Source of the DNA: Adiantum capillus-veneris
Lineage: Eukaryota > Streptophyta > Polypodiopsida > Polypodiales > Pteridaceae
Assembly: GCA_014529385.2 (NCBI GenBank)
Contig: CM043948.1
Coordinates: 26,599,768 to 26,663,767, forward strand
DNA: 64,000 nucleotides
Direction of reading: 5' to 3'
Position numbers and translations under genes: made by a program. Below the pieces are notes generated by a model. The model searched no databases and was not told the origin of the DNA. It saw nothing but the letters and a program-made list of their open reading frames with translations. Of this stretch, positions 34,634 to 45,830 are shown piece by piece; within the stretch, counting starts at the first letter, position 1; the number at the start of each line of letters is the position of its first letter.

Positions 34634-36469
34634 TGGAAGAGACCTAAACTAGGGAAAAACACGAGCGTCTTGTGGAGTTATCCTTTAACTTCCTTTAGGA
34701 TCACCTAGAGTCAAAACCTTTTTCTAAAAACCTCATAGCTTAAAATTATCATCTTTTGTTGTGTAGAGGTAGCTTGAAAGTAGGTTGTACTTGCTAAGTA
34801 CCTTTTAGGATTTAGGATTGTAGGATTATATTAGGATTTTGAGAATGAGTGATGGACAAGACAAGTCTTAAGATCAAAGATCAGAAAACCATAGAAAACC
34901 AGAAAACAAGTGTTTGTGGACACTTTGCACAACCCCATTGCAGTAGAACCTAGGAGTAGGGTAAGTAGAATCCAGGGTGGGGTAAGCTTAAGGACGCAGT
35001 ATGAACCAGTGGGTAAGCTTAAGGACGCATTGAGGTAAAAATTTCAAGAGTTTGCAAGAACTCAGATTATTTACTTTTGCTTGACATTTTAAGACAAATT
35101 AAGTTTTGACTTGACTCAAAGGCTTAAAATAGCTCATGAAAAGATTGTCCAATGAAAAAGTTAAAAAAAGTGATCATTTTAGGCCTAAAGTAAATAATCA
35201 TGATTATTTACTTTCAGCTCAAAAGCGACCAAGGTTGATACGAGAGACTCTATGCATGTGTACAAACATCTTTTGTAAAGGCTCATAGGATTTGGATCAC
35301 CAAACTGACCAAAAACTTGGTAAAAACTAAATTCTGTACTGACTATCGAGAACTTGAGTGTAAATTGGAAAACTTTTGTTCAAACCAAGTGAAACTTGAC
35401 TCATAGGCTTATATTGAGGTGTTAAAAAAGTGTACATGCTCAGTTAATAAAAAAAATGCAAAAATTTACCAAAAGTAAATAATCGGGATTATTTACTTTT
35501 GTCTCATTTTCCAACTTTTTGGGCCAAACCAGTTTTAGCATGTTATATTAAGCCCACAAATCAAATTTGGTAAGATTTGGATCATTGGAGTGAAAATTGT
35601 GGCCAAATTTGCAAAGTCAGCCTGCAAACACAAAAATGTTGACCATTTGAACAAGAATTATCCAAACTTGATGAAACTTGCTAGGGAGCTTAAGTTGAGC
35701 AACAAATCTGTGTCAAGATAGTGACAAAAAATTGTATGAAAATAGAAGGAGTAAATAATCGCAAGATTATTTACATCTGCTACAAAACTAGATAATTTTT
35801 CACATTTGAGTATACGACAAGGTCAAGCATATCAAGTAGACCACACAAATCAATTTTGGTGAAATTTGGATCATAAAAGTGAGACTGAAGCCAGATTCTT
35901 GAAAACTGAGTTTGCGGACATGAAACAATTGATGACTTGAACAAATTTTGTTCAAACTTAATGAAACTTGTCCAGGGACCTTAACAAGTTGCATACTTGG
36001 CAAAACAAACCAAAAAGAGTAAAAAACTGAGAAAAGTAAATAATCACGATTATTTACCTACTAATACACAGAGACAGACTTTTTGACTTTTGAACTTGTA
36101 CAATGTTAGACCAACATAATACAAGACCACCGGGTAATTTTGGGTTCAATCGGATCCAAATTGGTACATGTTCACTCAGTTTTCAGGTTGTAGATTAGTC
36201 CTTTGGCTTTTTGCAAAAGAAGAATCTGAAATTCTCAATTGTTGACTCACTTAGCTCAATTTGAAGTGATACACATAGACCAATCGCAATAGTTAGCAAA
36301 AATTGTATAGTCTTTGTGAAAGATTAGCTAACTTGATTAGAACTAATACAGGAATCGGTTACAGACCAAGAATTGAAAGTTGACAGAAGTTGCAATCAAG
36401 TCAAGTGGAAGAAGTTGACAACAAGTCAATCCGACGGTAAGTACTCTATATAGGGCTTCACAAGTCTAT
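34634..36469 (+). other. Leader of element A, ~1.8 kb, with palindrome array
   Basis: No ORF of note. GTAAGT at about 34959 follows GAGTAGG and is kept in element B, so it may be a splice donor. A second donor-like GACG|GTAAGT lies at 36437-36442, just before the gag ATG at 36470. Palindromes occupy 35065-36057. Confidence 0.6.
35065..36057. repeat. Palindrome array in leader of element A
   Basis: A half site (35065-35080) is followed by full palindromes at 35187-35214, 35472-35499, 35751-35774 and 36033-36057. The arms are AAAGTAAATAATC and GATTATTTACTTT around a 2-nt (once 4-nt) variable centre. Spacing between full sites is about 285, 277 and 284 bp. The DNA between is a diverged repeat with TTTGGATCA and GAAACTTG phrases recurring in each unit. 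Confidence 0.85.
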
Positions 36470-38760
36470 ATGAACCTTAGATCTGGCCGTATACTAGCAA
36501 ATCAAGGCATATTTGGAGAGACCGCTAGTAGAGTATCCACCGAAGGGAGTGTGAATCAAGGCGAGCACTTGGAAACTATCTTTGAAGAAATCTCAGACAC
36601 TTTTTCAGAATCAATATCTGAAATGTCTTCCTATTTGACTCATTCAAAAATCGGAACGACACTGCGATATAAGCACATACTCTCTTTTTATAAGACTAAT
36701 TGCCATGGAGCTCAGGTTTAACTGGATCCTAATGAAGAGTATGCTATTCGCATTGATGACCATGATATAGATTTTGAAGAGGAAATCAGGGCAAACAAAC
36801 AAGGAAAAATGTATATGGATAAAAAAGGAACTCAGTATTTACAAGTTTAAAACCCTGATGTGATAGAAAAATGGGGGTTAGAAGTAAATACCATAATTCC
36901 AGATATGGTAGCAAAAGAAGGACCACTGACTTTAGAATTCAAGGGCTACAATCAAGTGAATTTGAATCCTTTGAAATGGCTTAGTACGGAAAATCCTAGG
37001 ATCAGAGTCTATTGTTGGGAGGATAGAAATGTCAAAGATCTTCTATGGACTTCACATGCCAAATCAAAACAACTAATGCCCATGAAGATCGTCTATATCT
37101 TCAAAATCAAAGATGAGGGTTCAACAGATCTACCAAACTACCTATTTAGGGATTTTTATAACAATAATTTTGTTATGATGACTCTTGAGGAGGTGGAACA
37201 AACCAAATGCCAAGGCTACTCCATAAGGGATTGGATATTGGGCCAAGGACCAGAACCTATTCCAAGAGATGAACTCCGTGAGAGATCATTTGAGAGTAAT
37301 GTTAAGAAACCAGATACTACCTCATCACAAAGAAAATCGGGTGACACTAAAGCCAATCCAAGGCTACATGAGTCACTATTTAAAACAAACCGGTTTGAAG
37401 GACTCGGAACAGGACCAACTGTTAGGAGACCGGGAGTTAAACCAAATAGACGTGTCAAACCAGCTGATTTTAAAAAACGGATCAGAAAATATAGTGGATC
37501 AAGGGATCCATATGACCACTTAGCAAGCTTTAAGCAAGTGCTAAGAGCAAAACGCATATTTGATTTCTATACTCAATTCGAGGGATTTGGAATGACATTA
37601 GAAGGGAAAGCACTGACATGGTTCCAAAACATTCCACCAAGGTCAATCATGGAGATCAAACATAATACTGTAGCTGAAATCTATGGCTTCAAACAGAAAC
37701 AAGGTGAGTCTGTTAGGGATTGTGCAACTAGGATGAAACAATACATTGCAAGATGTCCAGAACTAGAGATACCTACAGAAGAAAGTCTAGTATCATTGTT
37801 TCTAGAAGGACTGCTAAACAAAGAAGTTCATGATATACTATAAAACAAGAAACATACGACCCTAGAAGAGTGTGTGTCAGATGCTATCGACTTAGGAGAC
37901 AATTGTCATATTTTCAATGAAGAAGATGTCCCTAAGGATAACCAAAGTGAGAAAACAACATCCACCAAACTAGCACAAGTGGGAATGGCTGCTACAGCAC
38001 CGCTTACAGCCATAGAGACATGCTTAAAAGGATGAATAAAATGATGAATAACATGCAAAAAGCACCTATGAGGGGACCAAGGCAAGGGATACCCCAACAA
38101 GGATAACCAATTATGCCATAGAAATGGTGTGCAATCGAGGGTAAATGGACCAACCATGAGACCAATGAGTGCTATTACCGACCAAAGTATGATGGAAATG
38201 TTCAATACGTGCCTGAGGCCACAAGGACAACCCATGTATAGATATCAGCCTAATATGGCCCCAGCTCAAAGACCACCAATGGGTATGGAAAGGCCTCAAC
38301 CCGTGTTGGGTCAACAACCTCCATATCCTGGACATAATGCAGTGCATGTAAAGTACATGTATTCAGAGGGAGTCATAGATGAACAAGCACTAGTAACTGT
38401 TACACCCTATGCTAAGCCTAGTCCATCTACACTAATGGTAGACGGAGATTGGTATAATTCACATCTCCCATTAATGGAAGAACTTGTGACTTATACTACA
38501 CTAGAGCTTGCACCGATGTACTATGTAGCTAATCAAGGTGTTAGACCTCCGATGGTAAGACCCATGATTAAGCCAAGAACTGGAAACTGTCATAACTATG
38601 GTGCAGATGATCATTGGAAAATGAATGCCAGAGCTTGACAAGAATCTTAAGCCAGTTGAAGCTTATTGCATACAATGTTGCAAAAAGGGAGGACACTTCC
38701 TTGAAGATTGTCCAAAAAATCCTTTAAACAAGGGTAAAACAGTAGTGAACGTAGCCAAGT
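36470..38760 (+). pseudogene. gag of element A, disrupted
   Basis: Starts MNLRSGRILANQG. A TAA at 36719-36721 replaces a Tyr codon found in element B. The frame resumes in 36860-37843 with the retrotransposon gag core (DPYDHLASFKQVLRAKRIF, TLEGKALTWFQNIP, GESVRDCATRMKQYI). Relative to B about 50 bp are missing near 37650 within that core. A stop falls at 37841-37843. The first zinc knuckle near 38585 reads CHNYGADDHW, having lost its second Cys. Gag would form the capsid and bind genomic RNA. Confidence 0.85.
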
Positions 38761-39756
38761 GATACCTAGTAGCTCATCCGAGAGTGAACCAATTGTTCCA
38801 ATCAAGGTAATCACCAGAGCCCAGGCTAAGGAAAAGAAACATAACTCCTCTGATGATTTGGAGAATACTAAAATTTCCTCTCAAAAGATCAAAAGAAGCA
38901 GAAGCAAAATGTATGAGATGAGAAAACAGAAACAATGGACTAAAATCGAGGAGAAAGCCAAGAAACTATTCCAAGAAAAAGTGAAAGAAACTGGAAGAGA
39001 AATCAAGGAAACCATCGTGAAATCTGGAGGATCAATTTTGGTAGACAAAATTTTTGAGCCAATCAACGCAGCCTTGGAAGCTTACCAAGTGGGACTTAAA
39101 GCAGGCCAAAACATGGAAAACAAATGGAAAAACTATCCTTCTCCAGATATAGAAGCAACTAAGCTTGAAGCTTATCAAAATTTGGTAAGAAGTACTCAAG
39201 AGATGCTGGAAAAACAGAAACCCAAGCTCGAGAGTATGGCAAAACCTGTGGAGCTTGCTGTAGGAACCCGTAAAGAGAAATTCAAAGTGGCGGTGGAACC
39301 CCACCTTGAAACTAAAGAGCCAGAACTCATAGTGCCCGACAGTGAAGATGCCTTAGATGGAATTTCATTCGTAGAAGAAGACTGGTCGGGACACTTATGG
39401 AAAAACGTTAGAGAGATTAATGATGGGAGCCTAACTCTGAAGTCAGCTCCTATAGAGGAAGTTTGGTAGAAAATCAATCTCTTGATATGGACATGGATGT
39501 ACAATCCTTGTATGGGGATTGCGGCTCTAAAGCTTCAGGAATGTCTAACCCAATAACTTTGAAAACACTACCCTCTTACTTGGGAGATAATGAAGATGAA
39601 TCCATAGTGTGTAAAACCACTCAGATAAAGAGAGCGAAACAGACCCTAGAAATAGACAACATCCATTCAATCATGTATATACCTATTCAATGTACTCTTA
39701 CTTTAGGAGAACTGTTAAAAATCAGACCATATTTATGGAATGATCTACAACTCTAG
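38759..39756 (+). pseudogene. Lys/Glu-rich gag-pro linker of element A
   Basis: The region (ORFs 38759-39469 and 39463-39756) is highly charged and helical, with RSKMYEMRKQKQW and EEKAKKLFQEKVKE stretches, and keeps its counterpart in B at about 50080-51070. It ends before the protease in a conserved block (TLTLGELLKIRPYLWNDLQ). No family is recognised. Confidence 0.6.
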
Positions 39757-39761
39757 AGACG

Positions 39762-40160
39762 GTGGGGATAACAGGGCTAATCATGAAAATTTTGGAAAAG
39801 TTGAAAAACAAAATGGATAACAAAGAGATTCGATCTATTCCAATGAACAAAGTCGGAGAGTACTACGGGGAAGAAGGAAACACAACCATTCTAGTGAGAT
39901 ATAATGATATAGAAACCATGGCAATACTGGATAGCGGGGCAGACATAGCCATAGCCACAAAAGCAGTATGGGAATCATGGGAAAAATCAGCCATTAGACA
40001 AACTCGAATAAAATTGCAATTGGCTGATGGACACATTGAAAGACCCTTGGGACTAATTGAAAAAGATTCCTATGGGATTGATTATCAACACACTTTTGCA
40101 ATATTGGACTTTGGAAAGAAACTCAATTATGAAATCATCTTGGGAAGACCTTTCATGTGA
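39762..40160 (+). pseudogene. First aspartic protease (retropepsin) of element A
   Basis: TMAILDSGADIAIATK carries the DSGA active site and is followed by LQLADGHIERPLG, FAILDFGKK and EIILGRPFM, the ILG block closing the retropepsin fold. A TGA at 40158-40160 cuts the reading frame where B has CGA. The enzyme would process Gag-Pol. The active site is intact here but lost in element B. Confidence 0.8.
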
Positions 40161-40202
40161 CAAGTACAACTCATCCAGAATTGGGGAAACAATTATCTAT
40201 AC

Positions 40203-41020
40203 TTGAAGCAAGTGGGATCGATAACAATGGTTAATCTAAAAGACCATACTTATGGAGATGTCATGAAAACGTCCATACAAGAATTTAATTCAGTCTCTTC
40301 GGCTGAAACTAAGCTTCCATCATGGTTAAGCAAAGACACACCTATTTGGATGTGCGGAGCCTCAGAAAACGGGAGCTTAAAACGAGAGGAATGTATCTTA
40401 GAAAGTGATTGCACAGATGAAACCTATGTACCTAAATCCTTTCCAGAGAATTTGATTGAGCCATTTGAGTGGACTCAAATCTTAGCAACAATGGATGTAT
40501 GTGTAAATACGTCTATGTCTAGTCAATTTTGCAATAATGAGGACGACTATGACATAATTCCCATACAAATTATCTCAAACCTTCACATTGAAGACAAAAT
40601 TCAAGACTCCAAGGACTTGATGAAGGCTCAACAAGTCTTTTTAGACCTCTACTATGATGCAATAGATGAGTTAGAAGAACATTCAGCTACCTAAGATGAT
40701 TCGGGGTCAGAAAAAGAGCATGTGAGAGCTAAACTACTCATGAAAGGAGGGGAGGAAAGTTTTTTGACTTTCCAAACCAAAAATCGAGAAGACGAAAATG
40801 ATATAGAAGAAAAAGATACATGAGAAACTTGAAAGCTAGACCTATGCCATCAGTCTCCAGTAGAACACAATTTTTGATGCAAATAGATGCACATGATTGT
40901 GTCAAAGACAAAATCACTGGTAGATATCCTGTAAACGAAAAGCGGAAAATTAAAAAAACATAGAGAAAAAAGAGATAGGAAACTCAAGAAAAACCTAAAT
41001 ACCAAGATAAAAATTCAACC
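40203..41020 (+). pseudogene. Protease-RT linker of element A
   Basis: ORF 40203-40694 (MKQVGSITMVNLKDHTYGDV start) is acidic and matches B at 51540-52000. No known domain is seen. Stops at about 40692 and 40820 and frame changes separate it from the RT. Confidence 0.55.
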
Positions 41021-42790
41021 ATGACACGAGTTGAACGGAGAAAGAAGTATCAAGAGTTAAAGAAAGCTCTAAAGGAGATATATACAACTGAAATGGAAAC
41101 CACTGAGGAGGAAGGTAATGATGTAATGAATGTTCCATCCCATAACATAGTCGAACAACCTGTCAAGAAACTACAAAAACAGGGTGAGTCCTACGAAGGA
41201 CCTGAAAACGCAAAAAAGATAGAACTGGCCAAACCAGGAGAAGAGCCTAGACCTGCCTACATTGCAAACGACCTAACAGAAGAAGAAGAAGAGCTTTTGT
41301 TAAGCTTACTGAAGGAATACCGAGATATTTTTGCTTGGTCTTATAAGGATCTCAAGGGTGTTGATCCAAAAATCTGTCAACATACCATACCGATGAGAGA
41401 TGATGCGAAACCAAGTAGACAAAGGCCATACACATATAATGAAACATTTTCCAGGAAGATCAAAGAAGAGATTGAAAAGCTAAAGGAAAACAAATTCATT
41501 TATGAAATTGAACACACAGATTGAGTATCTCCAATTGTGATAATACCCAATAAAAATGGAAAATTAAGGGTGCGTGTCAATCTCAAGAAAGTGAATGCAG
41601 CTACCATTAGAGACAACTTTCCTCTTCCAATCACTGAGCATGTTTTGGAACGAGTTGTAGGAAAAGAAGCTAATAACTTTTTAAATGGCTTTTCGGGATA
41701 CAATTAACTTTTGCTTGACCCCAAGGATCAACATGAAACTGCCTCTGCAACTAATGCCTTTTGGGTTTACTAATGCTCCAGCCACCTTTCAATGATTGAT
41801 GAGCCATACAATTAAAGAATATCTTCGGAATTTCTTGGAAGTATATATGGATGATCTATGTGTACATTCACCAATCCGGGTTGATCATTAGGTTATGCCT
41901 TTTGGGTTTACTAATGCTCCAACCACCTTTCAATGATTGATGAGCCATACTTTTAAAGAATATCTTCGGAATTTCTTGGAAGTATATATGGATGATCTAT
42001 GCATACATTCATCAATCCGGGCTGATCATTTTGAACACCTCAATAAGGTATTCGAAAAATTTAGACTTTATAAGATTTGCTTAAATCCTGAAAAGTGCAC
42101 ATTTATGGGTAGACAAGGAAAAATTCTTGGACATATAGTGTCTAAAAATGGCATAGCTACTGATATGGATAAAATTCATGTTATTGCTGATTTTCCTAGG
42201 CTGACAACAATAAAAGGGGTTCAAGCTTTCATGGGACATTGTGAATATTACAGACAATTCATTTACATGTACGCTATAATTACAAATCCCATGTACAAAT
42301 TGATTACACACTTTGAATGGACTGATGAGTGTGAAGAATCCTTCGGAAAGCTTAAGCAAGCTCACTTCATCTCCAATCTTGAAATCACCATATTGGAATA
42401 AGATATTCCACATACATGTAGATGCTTCCAATTTTGCCATTGGGTGTATCCTAGCTCAACCAAGAGACGAAAAAATGATTTTCGTATTTCTTACGCTAGC
42501 AGACAACTGAATATGGAAGAGAAAAACTACACAACCACAAAAAGGGAAGGATTAGGAATGATCTATGCCGTCAAAAAGTATAGATATCACCTATTAGCAA
42601 ACAAATGTGTGTTCTTTGTGGATCACCAAGCCTTATTGTACTTGGTCAATAAGTCGTGCAACACAGAAAGAATAGTGAGATAGTTCATCATTCTTATGGA
42701 ATTTAATTTTATTGTAGTTGTGAAAAAGGGCACCACTCACCAAAGAGTAGATCATTTGTCTAGGATTGTTTCAGGAGAATCACCTAAGGG
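41021..42790 (+). pseudogene. Reverse transcriptase/RNase H of element A with internal duplication
   Basis: The frame 41021-41524 enters the RT (DIFAWSYKDLKGVDP, IPMRDDAKPSRQRPY, then a TGA at 41522). The core contains two tandem 141-bp copies (41754-41894 and 41895-42035) of the segment from MPFGFTNAP to YMDDL; both carry TGA in place of an Arg codon after TFQ. The RNase H region (42400-42680) has FHIHVDASNFAIGC, SYASRQLN, NYTTTKREGLGMIYA and FVDHQALLYL. It is clearly inactive. Confidence 0.85.
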
Positions 42791-42799
42791 AGTAGACGA

Positions 42800-44300
42800 T
42801 GATCTACCAGATGCATATCTGTTCTCCGTGGAAATGATACCTCAATGGTCGAAAAACATGGTATCATTGATGAACATAGATCAAGAGGATTCGCAAATAC
42901 CACCTCCTATTACAACTGGATTAATTGAGCAATCGGCTATGTATCAATTACTAGCTAGAAGATTGTACAAAAGAAATCGAGATGGAGTATTGGTTTTATG
43001 CATTAATCCTGAGGAGAAACCCCAATACCTAAGTCAAGCACATATGACCATAGTAGGACTTCACTTTGCGAAATACCAAACTATGCGACGGATCTTGAGA
43101 CTTGGAGTATTTTGGCCAACTATGAGGAGTGATATTCAGTCATTTGTGAAAAATTTTCCTCAATGCCAGAACCCGTACCTCATGTAACATTGTTCCAAGT
43201 ATCACTTATTCCTAAGTGGAGTAACTATCTAGTTGCTTACCTATCAAGCTGAACATTTCCTGAGGATATGAGTAAACGCCGGCAAATGAAGACGAATATA
43301 TTCCCATTATAGAACAAGCTGTAAGAGAAATCTTAATGGCAGGCATATAGTGGCCAACACTTTTTGCAGATGCCAAAGAATATGTTCGAAGATGTGATGC
43401 ATGCCAACGAGCAAAAATGCCAACCCGTGTAGATAGCATGCCTTTAAGACCAATGATGGGGGCAAGAGCTTTTGCAAAATGGGGTATAGACTTTGTTGGG
43501 CCAATACAACCACCTGCTTATAGAACCCAAGCTCAATATATCATAGTAGCTACGGACTATTTGACCAAGTGGACCGAGGCTAAAACAACTCAAAAGAATG
43601 ATGCCAGAACCACAAATGCATTCTTGTATGAGAATGTGTTCACAAGATATGGACTACCAATAGAAATTGTCAGTGATAGGGGAACTCATTTCCTCAATGA
43701 GGTAATTGAGTATCTGCTTAATAAATTTATGGTCATCCATAACAAATTGGCTCCCTATCACCCACAAGCAAATGGACAAGCTGAGCATATGAATAAAATT
43801 CAATTCTTAGCTCAGTATTGACTAAAGTGGTTAGTTCAAGAAGGACATATTGGGAAATGAATCTCCATGCCGCTCCATGGCTTATCGAGTTTCATTTAAA
43901 ATAGCTTTAAATGCTACACCCTTTAACCTTGTTTATGGTCTTGATGCCATACTGCTGATAGAATTTCTATTGCCGACACTAAGGGAAGCTAAGGATCTTG
44001 AGTGGACTGGACATGAATTGTCAGAGAGGCTTGAAGATCTAGAAAAGATTGATGAGCAAAGGCTAACTGCTATATCTCACATCTATGCACAAAAGCGAAA
44101 ACAAAAATAGCTTTTTGATTCCCATCTAGTTACAAAAATCTTCAAAAAAGGGGACTTTAGTCTATTCCCTTAAGCAACACATTCCCAAGTTTAAGAAAAA
44201 GGAAAATAGACCGTTTATAATTGAAGATGAGCAGTTAAGTTGTCCACCCTAGATGGTGAACCAATGGCTAATTGGATTAGTGGATGCTATTTAAAGAAGT
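42800..44300 (+). pseudogene. Integrase of element A with duplicated N-terminal region
   Basis: A first HHCC-like module (about 42950-43180, LYKRNRDGVLVLCINPEE then QAHMTIVGLHF and FPQC) precedes a second one (43320-43420, WPTLFADAKEYVRRCDACQ) that lacks its His half through deletion. The catalytic core follows in 43417-43821 with WGIDFVGPIQ, IVSDRGTHF and HPQANGQAEH, giving the D-D-E residues, then a stop at 43819. The C-terminal part continues in 43850-44300 (NATPFNLVYGLDA, GEPMANWISGC). Decayed. Confidence 0.85.
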
Positions 44301-44508
44301 ACAATTTGTCACTAACTAATGAATTGCTAGAAAATATGCATGCAGCAAAGCAAAGAAAGATAAATGACAGCAGGTTATTGATGAAGCCCAAGAGGAAGCT
44401 CGACCTTGAGTACTTAAAAGGAAAGCTGCTCTCAAAAATCAACAAATATCTATTCCCATCAACACTCTGGACGTAGATGACCTATTATGGGAACTACAGA
44501 AAGATGCA

Positions 44509-44946
44509 ATGTCAACGGATGATGAATGGTTAGATGGAAAGGACCTTTGCATCAAAGTACAACTGAACAATCATAGCACAAATGCATTGGTCGATACACG
44601 AGCTCGAGTAAATGCAGCCAGTTATTCCACGTACAAGAAATCAACGAGTCAGTCTTTGACATCAAGAATATCGACTATTAAAGGATGCAACAAGAACCCA
44701 ACACCGACATTGGGAATAGTCAACTTAAATGTGATAGTACATGGATGTTCATGCCCTCATCAGTTTGTATGCTTACTAGAACACATGAATGAAACAATGA
44801 TTCTTGGAATCTCATGGATATGAACTTACAAGGCAGTACCAGATTGGGATACCAATCAGCTCAAGCTATCACCTAAAGGTGGACAACTCATTATTCCAAT
44901 TGCACTAAGCAAAGAGGAATGGAAACAAGGTTACCAACAGAGAAAA
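44509..44946 (+). pseudogene. Second retropepsin-like domain of element A, truncated by element B
   Basis: LNNHSTNALVDTRARVNAAS has the layout of a retropepsin active site, with DTR-A where DTGA is expected. It is followed by NLNVIVHGCSCPHQFVCL, then MILGISWI, the ILG block, and VPDWDTNQLKLS. TGA at 44821-44823 interrupts it. The LTR of element B starts at 44947; the next part of this reading region is found at 61507 onward. Confidence 0.7.
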
Positions 44947-45810
44947 TGTTAGCACAACAAGCTAACACGGACACCATTTTTCAGAGTTCTCTTTGTAAAA
45001 CATTTATTATTTTGATAAATCGGGAATATTGTAGCTCCTATTTTCTCGGATAAACTCTGTAATTAATGAGCCCGGGCTACAAGCTTCCAGATTGTATCAC
45101 ATAGTCATTACCCAGCTTTGGTAGAACTCCAGATTATTAGTTTTGACCGACCAAAAACCTTGGCTAAGGTATAAAAGCCAATTTTTGTAAGTTTTTATTA
45201 AGTTTTTGGATAATAGAAACACAGCGTGAGCTAACGGCGCTCACTTCTCTCCTTCTTGCGCTTCCTACTCCCTCTACGCATTGACGTAAGCCATTCACAG
45301 TATTTCGTAGATTTTGGCGTCGCTGACCCACGGCCTAATTTCATCATAACTAGGAATTTACACTTTAAAAAAAAAAACTAAGCATAGGCGGGGTATTGGG
45401 GCATCATTGCTAAGTATTTTGATGCATTCTGGGTCGAAAACGACGGTCAAAAATCCACTACTGTTAATAATTGCGATTTTGGAACTTGACCTAAAGTGGG
45501 GTTTGAGGCCATAGGCAGGTGTGCTTAGGTCTTATAAACTTGTCCTAGAAGTTTCATTACGTTTGGATGTCATTTGATGCTGTAATGGATGTGATTTGCT
45601 TGTCGATGAGCGATTGGCTTTTGGTGATTTCAGTCACTTGAGTGTAGCTTGAGTTAGATGCGAGTTGTTAGTTTTTTTCCAAGAGATTGACAACCTCTTG
45701 TAGCCTCTATGCACTAGTCGAGTCAGCTTCGTCCCATGGTTTGACAAATTAATCGTGGTTCTCGCTAATACAACAATAAGATAGGATGGTGAGGTTAGAC
45801 ATGCGTCCCA
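44947..45810 (+). repeat. 5' LTR of element B (LTR2, ~864 bp)
   Basis: Begins TGTTAGCACAACAAGC and ends GCGTCCCA. TATAAAA is at 45170-45176, followed by the conserved GTGAGC...GCTCAC hairpin near 45226-45244. It lacks about 55 bp present in LTR1 and LTR3 after CTACTCCCTCT, apparently lost between two CTCT repeats. Confidence 0.88.
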
Positions 45811-45812
45811 TT

Positions 45813-45830
45813 TGGCGCCGTTGCTGGGGA
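45813..45830 (+). other. Primer-binding site of element B, tRNA-Asp type
   Basis: TGGCGCCGTTGCTGGGGA differs by one base from the Athila/Tat consensus TGGCGCCGTTGCCGGGGA. Confidence 0.82.

Larger units (their letters stand above)
33720..44946 (+). mobile_element. Gypsy element A (left part), interrupted by element B
   Basis: The order is LTR, tRNA-Asp-type primer site, long leader with palindromes, gag, protease, RT/RNase H, integrase and second protease-like domain. At 44947 the LTR of element B begins, and the missing continuation of A resumes at 61507. The pol order (RT-RNaseH-IN) is that of Ty3/gypsy and the primer site is that of the Athila/Tat group. Stops and frameshifts occur throughout, so A is defective. 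Confidence 0.85.
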
